24,643 bases of DNA from a virus: IMG/VR virus record IMGVR_UViG_3300033388_003185, positions 1 to 24,643 of that record, one strand, 5' to 3'. The notes beneath the pieces were generated by a model. That model did no database searches and was not told the origin of the DNA. It worked only from the letters and a program-made list of their open reading frames with translations. This document shows, in pieces, positions 7,052 through 15,648 of the stretch (position 1 is the first letter of the stretch; every line of letters begins with the position of its first letter). The position numbers and the translations under genes were made by a program.

Positions 7052-7747
7052 GTGCCGGTGCGAGCCCCGCGTAGCCTCGCGGACTATCTCAAGGCCTTTG
7101 ATTTTTTCCGGCGCCGCACTGCGCTTGATGACGAAGCGATCGAAGGGATCGAAACCAAGGCCAGGGACAAGGCATTCAACATCGCAAGCCACGCGCAGCT
7201 AGGCCTCGTCAGCCGCGTCATGAAGGACGCCAAGAGGGCCATGCGCCGCGGCGAGTCGATGGAGAAGTTTAAGGAGCGCACGATCAAGCGGCTAAACCGA
7301 GAGTGGGGCGGCCAGCGACCCTATGCCATAGACACTATATGGCGCACCGATGTGCAGAAGAATTACCAAAAGGGGCGATTCGAGCAGCTCACGCAGCAGT
7401 CGGTGATCAACCTGCGCCCGTTCTGGATGTTCGACGCGGTGATGGACGACAGAACAAGCGCAATTTGTCAGGCAAGAAACGGTGAGATCAGAGCACACGA
7501 CGATCCATGGTGGAACGGAAATTATCCACCCTTGCACTTCAACTGCCGATCCGGCGTGCGCTCACTTCGACGAAGTGACGTCAAGCGGCGTGGCGGATCC
7601 GTTGCACGCACTCATCCGGACGCATCGCAGGGCGGCTTTGGAGAATTTCCCGGTGAGGGGTTCGGGTTTGAATCTCCCGATCTAGCCGACGCGGACGACG
7701 AGCTACGGCAAGAATTTGAAAAGAAAGTTTCTGAGGCGAACGAATGA
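7052..7747 (+). CDS. MuF minor head protein (Mu gp30-like)
   Basis: 231 residues from a GTG at 7052. The phage Mu F domain is clear: WRTDVQKNYQKGRFEQL at about 97-113, then MDDRTSAICQARNG at 131-144, and YPPLHFNCRSGVRSL at 158-172, with the conserved D-x-T-S-x-x-C and PP-x-H-x-NCRS elements. MuF proteins sit inside or near the portal and help head assembly and DNA delivery. It is a plain form: no toxin domain is fused, as the tail after the NCRS motif is short and low-complexity. Its stop overlaps the next ATG (ATGA). Confidence 0.92.
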   Translation: MPVRAPRSLADYLKAFDFFRRRTALDDEAIEGIETKARDKAFNIASHAQLGLVSRVMKDAKRAMRRGESMEKFKERTIKRLNREWGGQRPYAIDTIWRTDVQKNYQKGRFEQLTQQSVINLRPFWMFDAVMDDRTSAICQARNGEIRAHDDPWWNGNYPPLHFNCRSGVRSLRRSDVKRRGGSVARTHPDASQGGFGEFPGEGFGFESPDLADADDELRQEFEKKVSEANE

Positions 7748-8172
7748 GCTTTTTTGATTGGAAAGAGATCCGGATCAAATCCGATCTGGTGGACGACACC
7801 GATCATGTCGACGCGCAGTCATCGCCGCCCGACGACGAGCTTCGCCAGGTGCCATCAGTTGGTGATGGCCAGCTTGAGGAACCGGCCACGCTCGAAGTTA
7901 TGATCGAGTATATCGACGGAGCTGAGGCGCCAATCACCGGAGCCGGTCGCGGAACCGCTGACGTTCAATTCATCAAGCTGGTAGATCGGCCCAACAACGC
8001 CGGGATCACCATCGTTGACACCGTTGAGATCGCCGCCGTTCCGTCCTATCGGCCGGTGCTAGTGGATAGCGTGCGTACCGGCACTCAGTACTGGGTGCGC
8101 CTGACTAACATTACGGCGCCAGCTGGCGCCACTGGCGTGCGCATCTTTGGCAAGGAGCAGCCCGAATCATGA
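7744..8172 (+). CDS. Beta-rich virion protein, function unknown
   Basis: 142 residues. An acidic, disordered-looking N-terminus (about 1-45) precedes a beta-rich domain (LEVMIEYIDG, VQFIKLVDRP, YWVRLTNITAPAG). No family recognised. It overlaps MuF and the beta-helix gene by ATGA at both ends, so the three are probably co-translated. Paired with the fibre gene downstream, it could be the adaptor that fixes a fibre to the head; that is inference from position. Confidence 0.6.
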   Translation: MSFFDWKEIRIKSDLVDDTDHVDAQSSPPDDELRQVPSVGDGQLEEPATLEVMIEYIDGAEAPITGAGRGTADVQFIKLVDRPNNAGITIVDTVEIAAVPSYRPVLVDSVRTGTQYWVRLTNITAPAGATGVRIFGKEQPES

Positions 8173-9332
8173 CCGGGCAGGGCGCACGGCAGTGGGGCAA
8201 CCCCCCAGGGGTATCGCCATCCGGCAAGGTAGTGGGATCGATCCCGCTTGGGCAAACGGCCTGGGTAACCGCCGACGACGGCGACGACACTACCGCCGCA
8301 TTTGGTGACATCACCAAACCATATAAGACAATCCAGGCGGCCGTCGATGGGCTGCTGGCCGCGCCGCTTGCGAGCACTGGCCAGCTCAGCGGCGCGCTGA
8401 TGGTAATGGAGGGACAGTACGATGAGGCCGTTTCGATCGTGGGCGGAGCCGAGAACATCGGGATCCGGATCCAGGGATTTGGATCGGTCACTGGCCTGCG
8501 CCAGCTGTCGCTGACGGCGTCTACGTTGAACTTTCGACAAGTCAATATCTGGATCGACAATATGCAGCTCGGATCCGGAACGGGATCGCCGGTGGATGGT
8601 AACGTGATTGCGATCAACGGTGACGCGGGATTTGTGTCTGTGCGCATAACAGACAGTTTCCTGGCGGTTAATGACGCCGGCGTGTCCTTTGATGTCATCG
8701 GGCACGACGGAGCCGGCGCCGGTTTCTTTTTACTTGACGCCCAAAATGCGACGCTGGGCGCATTCCAGGGAACGAGCAGCTCAGGCGTTTCTACATCGAT
8801 CGGATCGGTTGCGCTCGATCGTTGCACGCTGCGCGGACGCGCCGCTGGGGCGCTTGAGATCACGGGCGCCGCAGCGGCCACATGCACGAATTGCGTATTC
8901 GTCGGGCGTGACGCTGGGATCCCTGCTGTCTCCTACGGATCGAGCGCGGCCCTAACGATCAGAGACTCGGCGCTTAGCGTGCTCCCTTCGGCTGGCACCG
9001 GCGACGCTATTGCCGGCGCTGGCACTGGCACGGTGACGCTTCTGGGATCGTCCTTTGACAGAGGCGCCGGAACGGGCTCGATCGACGTTCCCACGGCCGA
9101 CGTTGTCACCGCAGGCTGCGCGCTCGAGACTGGCGAGCTTATACCGGTTACAGGCGCTGCGTCCCTGGTGCGCTACTCACTCGCCGTTCCTTCGTTCACG
9201 GTAGCCGCGGCGCCGACGGCCGATCCGGCTGCCATGGTTGGCTATTGCTCTGACGAGACAGGCGGCGCGGTGCTCTGCTTCAGCGACGGCACCGACTGGC
9301 GCCGATGCACCGATAGGGCGGTGATCAGCTAA
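8169..9332 (+). CDS. Right-handed beta-helix head fibre or spike
   Basis: 387 residues. AWVTADDGDDTTAAFGDITK, then PYKTIQAAVDGL (about 31-62), is the usual opening of pectate-lyase-like beta-helix proteins, and many short strand repeats follow (for example VALDRCTLRG, CTNCVFVG, LTIRDSALSVL, VTLLGSSFDR). The last 32 residues (VGYCSDETGGAVLCFSDGT, then DWRRCTDRAVIS) match a small C-terminal motif common on phage fibre and decoration proteins. There are no obvious catalytic residues. It sits between MuF and the protease, so head attachment is more likely than tail. Polysaccharide binding is possible. Confidence 0.7.
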   Translation: MTGQGARQWGNPPGVSPSGKVVGSIPLGQTAWVTADDGDDTTAAFGDITKPYKTIQAAVDGLLAAPLASTGQLSGALMVMEGQYDEAVSIVGGAENIGIRIQGFGSVTGLRQLSLTASTLNFRQVNIWIDNMQLGSGTGSPVDGNVIAINGDAGFVSVRITDSFLAVNDAGVSFDVIGHDGAGAGFFLLDAQNATLGAFQGTSSSGVSTSIGSVALDRCTLRGRAAGALEITGAAAATCTNCVFVGRDAGIPAVSYGSSAALTIRDSALSVLPSAGTGDAIAGAGTGTVTLLGSSFDRGAGTGSIDVPTADVVTAGCALETGELIPVTGAASLVRYSLAVPSFTVAAAPTADPAAMVGYCSDETGGAVLCFSDGTDWRRCTDRAVIS

Positions 9333-10672
9333 TGGAGCGCGCTGAGTTTCTCTCCGTCACGCTCACGACAGAGCCGCCGCATGAGTTTGTGATTTTCTCC
9401 GCTGGAGATGTCACCACATCCAAGGGTGACTTCGTATTTGATGACAAGGCCGCGGCGCTTGTTCTCGCTGCGTTCTCGGAGCACGGACAAGACAAGCTGC
9501 CGATCGACTTTGATCACTTGATGGTGGCCGAGTCGAAATCGATCGAGGGCGCCAGCGCTGCCGGTTGGTTTGTTCCGGAGGTTCGCAATGGGGCGCTCAT
9601 GGCAACCAGCGTGCAATGGACGCCGCGCGCCGAGCGGATGATCCGCGATCGAGAGTTTCGGTTTCTGTCGCCGGCCTTTTATTACGACGACAAGAGCGGG
9701 CGCATTAACGAGCTGATTAATGTTGCGCTGACAAATCTTCCGGCCACCAAGAACGCCGTCCCGCTAGTGGCCAACGCGGTGCCGCAGCATTCACCTAAGC
9801 CGGTGGAAGAGGCGACATGGGACGCCGAGGCGGCAGAGGCTCGGATCCGGATATGGGCAACGAAGGACGGTGAGCTAGATCCGAAGCGCTACCGCGAGGG
9901 CTTCGCCTGGTATGACGGTGACAAAGAGCTCGCGCTAAGCAGCTACAAGCTGCCACACCATGACATCATCGCCGATCAGCTCGTCACGGTGCGCGGTGGC
10001 GTCATCGCTGCGGGCAGCGCGCTAATGGGATCGCGCGGCGGCGTGGAGATCCCAGAGGATCAGCTACCAGCGGTGCGCGCACATCTCGCGCGACACTATG
10101 CGCAATTCGACATGACTCCGCCATGGCAACGCCGTGAGGATAACAAACAAGCCCATTCCGGGCGCAAAAGGCAAAAAACAATGAGCGAGAAATTATACAA
10201 ATTGCTCGGCGCGGATGATGAGGCAGACAGTTTTGTCATCGCGGCCGAGTGGAACAAAACCGGAGCCGAGCTGCTGAGCGTCACCGGCACCAAGTCGCTT
10301 AGCGCAGCGATGGCGGCCGTGTCTGCCAACGCCAAGCTGCCGGCCGAAATGGCCAAGCTGAGCGCAGAGGTTGCGGCACTCAACACGGACAAGGCAGCGC
10401 GCGAGCGTGACGCCCTGATCGCGACGCTAAGCGAGGCGGGCAAGCTGCCGCCAGCTATGCACGAGTGGGCGCGATCGTTGCCCACTGAGGCGCTGAGCGC
10501 ATTCGCGGACGTGGCCCCGGCTCACCCCGGAGCAACCGAAGCGGCAGCGCCCGGAGATAATCACATCAGGCTGACGGCCGAGGACGAAAAGGTAATCGCG
10601 TCCGGGATCGTAGGCCGCGAGCAATTCATTGAAACGAAGCGGGCCATCGAGGCCGGCAAGAAAGGCGGATGA
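9332..10672 (+). CDS. Prohead protease-scaffold fusion (Mu gpI-like)
   Basis: 446 residues in three parts. Residues 1-150 follow the Mu I protease: PIDFDH at 57-62, AAGW at 76-79, FRFLSPAFYY at 109-118, LTNLPATKN at 133-141. Residues about 161-263 (Trp-Asp start, FAWYDGDKEL, SYKLPHHDII, GSRGGVEIP, ending in PPW) match a segment I know from HK97-type prohead protease proteins. Residues 284-446 are a helical, Ala-rich scaffold-like region. In Mu the protease I and scaffold Z share a frame in this way. The protease cleaves scaffold and itself so that DNA can enter. It starts by TAATG overlap. Confidence 0.85.
   Translation: MERAEFLSVTLTTEPPHEFVIFSAGDVTTSKGDFVFDDKAAALVLAAFSEHGQDKLPIDFDHLMVAESKSIEGASAAGWFVPEVRNGALMATSVQWTPRAERMIRDREFRFLSPAFYYDDKSGRINELINVALTNLPATKNAVPLVANAVPQHSPKPVEEATWDAEAAEARIRIWATKDGELDPKRYREGFAWYDGDKELALSSYKLPHHDIIADQLVTVRGGVIAAGSALMGSRGGVEIPEDQLPAVRAHLARHYAQFDMTPPWQRREDNKQAHSGRKRQKTMSEKLYKLLGADDEADSFVIAAEWNKTGAELLSVTGTKSLSAAMAAVSANAKLPAEMAKLSAEVAALNTDKAARERDALIATLSEAGKLPPAMHEWARSLPTEALSAFADVAPAHPGATEAAAPGDNHIRLTAEDEKVIASGIVGREQFIETKRAIEAGKKGG
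10181..10672 (+). CDS. Internal in-frame scaffold protein (Mu Z-like)
   Basis: 163 residues from an ATG at codon 284 of the protease gene, preceded by AAAAGG nine bases upstream and an A-rich leader, good for ribosome access. The start falls at the boundary between the protease region and the helical coiled-coil-like part (MAKLSAEVAALNTDKAARER). Mu makes its scaffold from an internal start in the protease gene, so the same is likely here. This is inference from context; no separate promoter is evident. Confidence 0.6.
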   Translation: MSEKLYKLLGADDEADSFVIAAEWNKTGAELLSVTGTKSLSAAMAAVSANAKLPAEMAKLSAEVAALNTDKAARERDALIATLSEAGKLPPAMHEWARSLPTEALSAFADVAPAHPGATEAAAPGDNHIRLTAEDEKVIASGIVGREQFIETKRAIEAGKKGG

Positions 10673-10673
10673 C

Positions 10674-11093
10674 ATGGCACTTTCCGCACAAAGAGACACG
10701 CTAGAAAAAGCGTCAGGATTTTCTACGCCTACCGGCCGCGGCGCATCAGCGTCCGTGACCATTTATAAGGGCGCGCTCGTTGTCTTCAACGGCGAATTTC
10801 TAGAGCCTGGCACCGCTGCCACTGGCTTGATTGCTGTCGGTCGCGCAGAGCTCGACACTGACAACGCGAGCGGTGGTGATGGCGACGTCACCGTCGAGGC
10901 GCGTAGTGGGATCTTTCGTTGGAACAATAGCGGCAGCGATGCCGTCCCCGCCACCCAGGTGGGTAGCGAATGCTTCATCGAAGACGATGAGACTGTCAGC
11001 GCAACGGATGACACCGGCGCGCGTTCGGCTGCTGGATTCGTCTACGAAGTAGACGCGGATGGCGTCTGGGTTGCCACGGGCTTCCCTATCTAA
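10674..11093 (+). CDS. Probable capsid decoration protein
   Basis: 139 residues. I start at the ATG at 10674, one base after the protease stop, since an earlier ATG at 10629 lies inside the protease gene. The protein is acidic and beta-rich with repeated Gly turns (LEPGTAATGLIAVGRAEL, SAAGFVYEVDADGVWVA). It recalls small head-stabilising proteins (DUF2190 type) that lie just before the capsid gene in other phages. Its role is inferred from position and composition. Confidence 0.6.
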   Translation: MALSAQRDTLEKASGFSTPTGRGASASVTIYKGALVVFNGEFLEPGTAATGLIAVGRAELDTDNASGGDGDVTVEARSGIFRWNNSGSDAVPATQVGSECFIEDDETVSATDDTGARSAAGFVYEVDADGVWVATGFPI

Positions 11094-11104
11094 AGGATTA
11101 AAAA

Positions 11105-12007
11105 ATGATCATCACGCAACCAGCAATTGACGCGCTCCGCGTTGGTTTTTCTACCAGCTATCAACAGGGCTACAGCACGGCCACGCCGTGGAGTGCCCAG
11201 CTAGCAACCACGATCCCAAGCTCCAACCGTTCGCAGGTGTACGGCTGGATGGCTAGGATCGCGCAGCTCCGAGAATGGATCGGGCCGCGCACGATCGAGA
11301 ATCTCAGCGAACCCGCATACACGCTCGAAAACAGAAAATTCGAGCTAACGATCGGCGTGTCCGTTGACGATTGGGCTGACACTAACCTCGGCGTGTATGC
11401 GCCGACGTTCGCCGAGATGGGGCGCGCCGCGGCTGAGTGGCCCGACGTTCTCACCGGTGAGGCGGTGCAGCTTGGTGACACCACCGGGCTGGGCTTTGAT
11501 GGCCTGAGCTTTTTCAACACGGCTCACACTCTCGATCCCGCTGGCACTCAGTCCAACTCGTTGGCCAACGCGCTCACGCCGGCTAACTACCAGACTGCGC
11601 GAGCTACCATGATGAGCTACACCGGCGAAGACGGCCGGCCGCTCAAAGTGATGCCGACGCTTCTGGTGGTGCCACCGCAACTAGAGCGCGCGGCGCTCGA
11701 GATCATTAACGCAGATATGATCCCGAGTGACGCGGGCACCGCTTCGCAGTCTAACGTGCTGCGCGGTAGTGCTCAGGTGCTCGTGGTTCCGGAGTTTGCC
11801 GATGAGCCTACCGTCTGGTATCTCGCCGACACTTCGCGCCCGATCAAGCCGCTTATCTTCCAACAGCGCAAACCGCCGATGCTCGTGAGCAAGGCGCAGC
11901 CGACGGATGACAACTACTTCTTCGATCAGCAAATGATCTGGGGCACGGACGCGCGCGGCGCGGCCGGTTATTCGCTCTGGTTCCTGATGCTGCGATCGGC
12001 GCCGTAG
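11105..12007 (+). CDS. Major capsid protein, Mu gpT-like
   Basis: 300 residues, with AAGGA at 11093-11097 before the ATG. The N-terminal pattern (IDALRVGFSTSYQQGY, WSAQLATTIPSSNRSQVYGW), ENRKFELTIGVSVDDWADTN and the later GLSFFNTAH match the Mu T head subunit family (about 305 residues). It has the HK97 fold by family and forms the icosahedral shell. No long N-terminal delta domain is seen, which fits a separate scaffold. Confidence 0.93.
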   Translation: MIITQPAIDALRVGFSTSYQQGYSTATPWSAQLATTIPSSNRSQVYGWMARIAQLREWIGPRTIENLSEPAYTLENRKFELTIGVSVDDWADTNLGVYAPTFAEMGRAAAEWPDVLTGEAVQLGDTTGLGFDGLSFFNTAHTLDPAGTQSNSLANALTPANYQTARATMMSYTGEDGRPLKVMPTLLVVPPQLERAALEIINADMIPSDAGTASQSNVLRGSAQVLVVPEFADEPTVWYLADTSRPIKPLIFQQRKPPMLVSKAQPTDDNYFFDQQMIWGTDARGAAGYSLWFLMLRSAP

Positions 12008-12026
12008 TCAATAGGAGGTATGGCCG

Positions 12027-12479
12027 GTGGCTCAATACGCAAGCACAACAGATCTAGCAAGCGTTGGGCTGCCGGCCGTTGCACTGTCGGGCGTTCCGCT
12101 CGCACAGCAGGATGAATTTTTATCGCAGGCCGGTGGGCTGATCGACACCTACCTACAATCGCAATACACGTTACCGATCACCGGCTCGACGGGGCCGCCT
12201 AACACGTATCCGGGATCGCTCGTGCGCTGCAATATCACGCTCGCATGTTACGAGCTGCTGACGTTCCGCGGATATAACCCCGACGAATACGATCAGAACT
12301 GGCGCCTCAAATACGAGGACGCGATCAAGTGGCTGACGTCGCTGGCTAAGGGCGAAGTGTCGCTACTGCCAGGCGATGACGCTACGCCAACGCTGCACGA
12401 GGGTGCGCCGCGCGTGTTTTCGTTCGGCAGCCCACGCGTAAACGCAGGCCCAGAAGCAAACAAAAGGCGCGGTTGGTAA
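12027..12479 (+). CDS. DUF1320 head-tail connector (Mu gp36-like)
   Basis: 150 residues from a GTG at 12027 with a strong AGGAGG at 12013-12018, eight bases upstream; the closer ATG at 12020 is in another frame. The sequence pattern is YASTTDL, a long helix, YTLPITG, and CNITLACYELLTFRGY, as in the DUF1320 family, which forms the ring just under the portal. The C-terminus is basic. Confidence 0.85.
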   Translation: MAQYASTTDLASVGLPAVALSGVPLAQQDEFLSQAGGLIDTYLQSQYTLPITGSTGPPNTYPGSLVRCNITLACYELLTFRGYNPDEYDQNWRLKYEDAIKWLTSLAKGEVSLLPGDDATPTLHEGAPRVFSFGSPRVNAGPEANKRRGW

Positions 12480-12480
12480 C

Positions 12481-12906
12481 ATGATCAAAGTGTCGGGCGA
12501 CTTCGCGGCGCTGGCCGACATGCGCCGACGCTTGGCCAAGCTCGGGCAGACGAACCGTGAGATCGTGCGAGAGTTTGAATCCGTAGCCGTCAGGGAGCTG
12601 GATCGCACTTTTGGCCGCAGGCAGAGCCCATACGGCCGGCGGTGGAAGGCGCGAAAGACAAGGCGCAGCAATCCGTTGCTTGAGGAGACTGGCGCGCTTC
12701 GTGGAAGCGTTACCGGGCACCGAAAAGGCGCGCTTGGGTTCGGCGTCAAGTACACCGATCACAAAGCTGCGTGGCATCACAATGGTACATCCCGAGGCAT
12801 TGATGCTCGCCGGCTTGTTCCTTTTAGCGGCCGGCTTCCAGCAAAGTGGAAGAAGCGCTTTCAGGTTGTATTTAAGCGCCGCATGCGGGCGGCGTTGGGC
12901 TTCTAA
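12481..12906 (+). CDS. Virion morphogenesis/tail completion protein (Mu gpG / P2 gpS-like)
   Basis: 141 residues. Family marks are QSPYGRRWKARK at about 44-55, LLEETGALRGSV at about 63-74, and a later WHHNGTSRG, the usual S/T-rich pattern of the phage virion morphogenesis family. These proteins complete the neck so the tail can join the head. In Mu the gene sits before the protease. Here it lies between gp36 and gp37 homologues, as in P2-like orders. Confidence 0.8.
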   Translation: MIKVSGDFAALADMRRRLAKLGQTNREIVREFESVAVRELDRTFGRRQSPYGRRWKARKTRRSNPLLEETGALRGSVTGHRKGALGFGVKYTDHKAAWHHNGTSRGIDARRLVPFSGRLPAKWKKRFQVVFKRRMRAALGF

Positions 12907-13424
12907 TGTCAGCGATCCAGCAGCTCGTCGACGACATTCACGGAGACGCGACGCTTGTCGCTCTTGTGGGCGGCAACTACGCGATCGGCAGGCTGCCGCT
13001 CAAGGAGAACAACTCACCGCCGCGCGTCGTATGGATCCCGGTAGACGGTGAGATCCAAGCCACGGACAACATCGGCGGCCGAGTCAACGGCACCGACAAG
13101 CGGCGCCAGGTACGGACGCGCCTACAGAACTTTGAAGTCAACGTGTGGGGCACTGACGTGGCCAACACTGAGGACATCATGGACGCGATCGTCGCGGTTG
13201 GCTGGCGGCATGATGTTGGCTCGATCTCGTTTGGCTCGTTCTCATGGTTCACACAGCAGCCGGCGACGGCTGACTACGCAGAGCTCGGCCAAAAAGTGGT
13301 GATGGAAGTGAGCATCAAGATCCCGATCCATGACTACACGCTGCCGCTCACGGACATCGACGCCGAAGGCCACATTGTGACTTTTGTGAGTGACACCACA
13401 GGGATCCCAGAGGTTATTTGCTGA
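12906..13424 (+). CDS. Tail terminator/neck protein (Mu gp37-like position)
   Basis: 172 residues; ATG overlaps the previous stop (TAATG). A region with VVWIPVDGEI near residue 40 and QNFEVNVWGTD near 73 is typical of tail-terminator folds (short beta sheet with helix), and the order fits Mu gp37 (DUF1834). These proteins cap the tail tube and fix its length. I am confident of the class by position, less so of the exact family. Confidence 0.6.
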   Translation: MSAIQQLVDDIHGDATLVALVGGNYAIGRLPLKENNSPPRVVWIPVDGEIQATDNIGGRVNGTDKRRQVRTRLQNFEVNVWGTDVANTEDIMDAIVAVGWRHDVGSISFGSFSWFTQQPATADYAELGQKVVMEVSIKIPIHDYTLPLTDIDAEGHIVTFVSDTTGIPEVIC

Positions 13425-13747
13425 TGCCTACAGACGAAGAGATCGCACCGGACTCCGAGCCGAAGCCAAAGCCAAAGCGCAAAAAGGCCAAGCCGAGCGG
13501 CGAGGCCAAGACGCCTGACGCGTGGTGCGCGCAGCTCGGCCACATAAAGATGATGCGACGCGCAGGCAAGCGCGTGGCCGTTGCCTCGCGGCAGCACAAC
13601 GCCGCCAAGAATCTGCACCGCTGGCAGCAGCACGCGCACCACGCAGGCGCACCGATCCAACTCACACAAAAAGACTACGAAGCGGCACTTGATGCCGCGG
13701 CAGCGAGCCCGCTAGTTCCGCACCGCGGCGCGTTGGGCAACTACTAA
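13424..13747 (+). CDS. Small basic protein before the sheath (gp38-like position)
   Basis: 107 residues; ATG at 13424 overlaps the previous stop (TGATG). The N-terminus is a Lys/Pro-rich stretch (EPKPKPKRKKAKPS), likely disordered. The middle is helical and rich in His, Arg and Lys (KMMRRAGKRV, NLHRWQQHAHHAG). No known family. Its place matches Mu gp38, which is also of unknown role; a neck or tail assembly factor is the best guess. Confidence 0.5.
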   Translation: MPTDEEIAPDSEPKPKPKRKKAKPSGEAKTPDAWCAQLGHIKMMRRAGKRVAVASRQHNAAKNLHRWQQHAHHAGAPIQLTQKDYEAALDAAAASPLVPHRGALGNY

Positions 13748-13759
13748 AGGGCAAAACAA

Positions 13760-15196
13760 ATGACGATCCCAGGGCAGACATTAACCATTCTCGATCCAGG
13801 TCTTGGCCTGGTCGAGCCCGCGGTGACAACGCCGCTATACCTTGGCGCCAGCGAGTTGGGCGCAAACAACGTCCTTGTGAGCGTGTCCAACAAAGTCGAC
13901 GCCGTTGAGGCGTTCGGCCAGGGCCCGTTATCAGAGGCCATTTGCAGATGCCTGGACGTTGCTGGCGGCCCAGTCTTGGGCATGCGCCTCAACGGCTCCG
14001 TGGCTTCGACAATCGGCGCCGTCACCAAGACGGCGGTTGGCACGTCAACCGGAACGCTAGCCGCAACCGGCACGGCTCTCGATGCCTACGAGGTACTCGT
14101 TGAGATTGTCACGACTGGCGATCTCGGAGCGGGCGCTTTCAAATACTCGCTCGATGACGGGTACACCTACAGCGAGGGCACGGTGATCCCGGCTGGCGGA
14201 ACCTATGCGATCCCAGAGACGGGCGCCGTTCTGACGTTCACGCCGATGGCCGGCCCGATCTTCTTCGAAGACGGCGATGTCTTCGAGTTTGATTGCACGG
14301 CCCCCTATTACGGCACCGGCGACGTTGCCGCAGCAGTTGCGGCCCTGCTCGCTGACACGACTCCTTGGGCATTTATGGTGCTTACAGGGACTCCTGCAAG
14401 TGCGGCGGACGGGGCCACCATGTTCGGGGCGCTCGAGACGCACCTGGCATCGTTTGAGAACGTGTTCCGCTACGTGCGCGCGCTTATGGACGCGGGTGAC
14501 GACACCCCCGCCAATGTGGCGACGTCATTCGGGGCCGTGGCTGATAATCGGATCTCCGTCACCTACGGATCGGCCGACACTGCCAGTAGCAAGGCGTTCC
14601 CGGGTTGGGGCACGCCGAAGCGATCGGGTGTCAATCTCTTTGGGGCTCGCGCGGCCAAGGAGCTGATCAGCACCGACTTGGCACGCGTCGCAAGCGGGCC
14701 GCTCGCCGGTGTGCAGGCCATTAGCCACGACGAGTTCCTGAACGAGGTTCTTGACGTCCAGCGGATCAGCACGCTGCGGACGTGGGCGGGCCGCGCTGGT
14801 TTCTTCATCACAAATTGCCGGCTCAAGAGCTCGGCCGGATCGGACTTCCGGTACTGGCAGCATGGCCGCGTGATGGATGTGGCCTGTAAAACCACCTACG
14901 AGGCGCAGCAGTTTTTCATCTCCCAAGGCGTGCGCACCAACGACGACGGATCGATCAATGAGCTAGACGCGCGCCGCTTCGAGACTCGCGGACTCTCGGC
15001 GCTCCAGGCGCAGCTGACGCAGCCTTCCAACGCGGAGGGAACGCAGGGCCACGTGTCAGAGCTTAGCTACACAATCGATCGACTCAACAACGTACAGACT
15101 ACAGAAACCGTGCTGAGCGAAGTGGCGATCCGTCCGCTTGGCTACGCTAAGTTCATCACTACGACGATCGGCTACACGCTGAGCGTGGGAGCATAA
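13760..15196 (+). CDS. Tail sheath protein (Mu gpL-like class)
   Basis: 478 residues, with AAAGGG about ten bases before the ATG. The N-terminal pattern LVEPAVTTPLYLGAS, then VEAFGQGPLSEAI, then GGPVLGMRL, and a C-terminal part with QFFISQGVRTNDDGSINELD and ETVLSEVAIRPLGYAKFITT are typical of contractile sheath subunits of Mu-like or DUF2586 type. It forms the contractile outer tube around the tail tube. The length is close to Mu L (495). Confidence 0.85.
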   Translation: MTIPGQTLTILDPGLGLVEPAVTTPLYLGASELGANNVLVSVSNKVDAVEAFGQGPLSEAICRCLDVAGGPVLGMRLNGSVASTIGAVTKTAVGTSTGTLAATGTALDAYEVLVEIVTTGDLGAGAFKYSLDDGYTYSEGTVIPAGGTYAIPETGAVLTFTPMAGPIFFEDGDVFEFDCTAPYYGTGDVAAAVAALLADTTPWAFMVLTGTPASAADGATMFGALETHLASFENVFRYVRALMDAGDDTPANVATSFGAVADNRISVTYGSADTASSKAFPGWGTPKRSGVNLFGARAAKELISTDLARVASGPLAGVQAISHDEFLNEVLDVQRISTLRTWAGRAGFFITNCRLKSSAGSDFRYWQHGRVMDVACKTTYEAQQFFISQGVRTNDDGSINELDARRFETRGLSALQAQLTQPSNAEGTQGHVSELSYTIDRLNNVQTTETVLSEVAIRPLGYAKFITTTIGYTLSVGA

Positions 15197-15198
15197 AA

Positions 15199-15648
15199 AT
15201 GGCTGACTATCCTTTAATCAATGGCCACAAATACGACTGGAGCTCGGTCGAGGTTGATCTCGGCGAAGCCGGGATCTTCACCGGCATCAAAGAGCTGACG
15301 TTCTCGCATTCGCTGGAGCCCGGGATCGTGCGCGGCACGCGCGCCGAGAAGCTGGCACGGACGCGCGGCGAGTATGACGCCGAAGGCTCGATCGTCATGT
15401 GGACGCAGGATTACAACGAGTTTATCGCGCTGCTGGGCAACGGCTACATGGAGGCGTCTTTCAACGTCACCATGAGCTATTCAACGCCCAACCAGCCAAC
15501 GGTGACGGTGCGCCTCATCGGCTGCCGGATCGTGAGCGCCGAGGGCGGAGGCACACAAGGCACCGATCCGCTTGAGGTTAGCTGCTCGTTAAATATTATG
15601 CGAGTGGAGGAGAACGGGGTAAACCCGCTTCAAGATCAACTGGTTTAG
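15199..15648 (+). CDS. Tail tube protein (Mu gpM-like class)
   Basis: 149 residues, starting three bases after the sheath gene's stop with GGGAG at 15187-15191. Conserved-looking strands (YDWSSVEVDLG, IKELTFSHSLEPGIVRGT, SNVTM-like FNVTMSYSTP, LEVSCSLNIMRV) fit the beta-barrel of tail tube proteins, which stack as hexamers inside the sheath. The gene order sheath then tube is standard for contractile tails. Confidence 0.85.
   Translation: MADYPLINGHKYDWSSVEVDLGEAGIFTGIKELTFSHSLEPGIVRGTRAEKLARTRGEYDAEGSIVMWTQDYNEFIALLGNGYMEASFNVTMSYSTPNQPTVTVRLIGCRIVSAEGGGTQGTDPLEVSCSLNIMRVEENGVNPLQDQLV

Noticed and set aside
7052-7747. Toxin or polymorphic effector domain fused to MuF
   Set aside because: The protein ends about 60 residues after the NCRS motif in low-complexity sequence; no extra domain is present.
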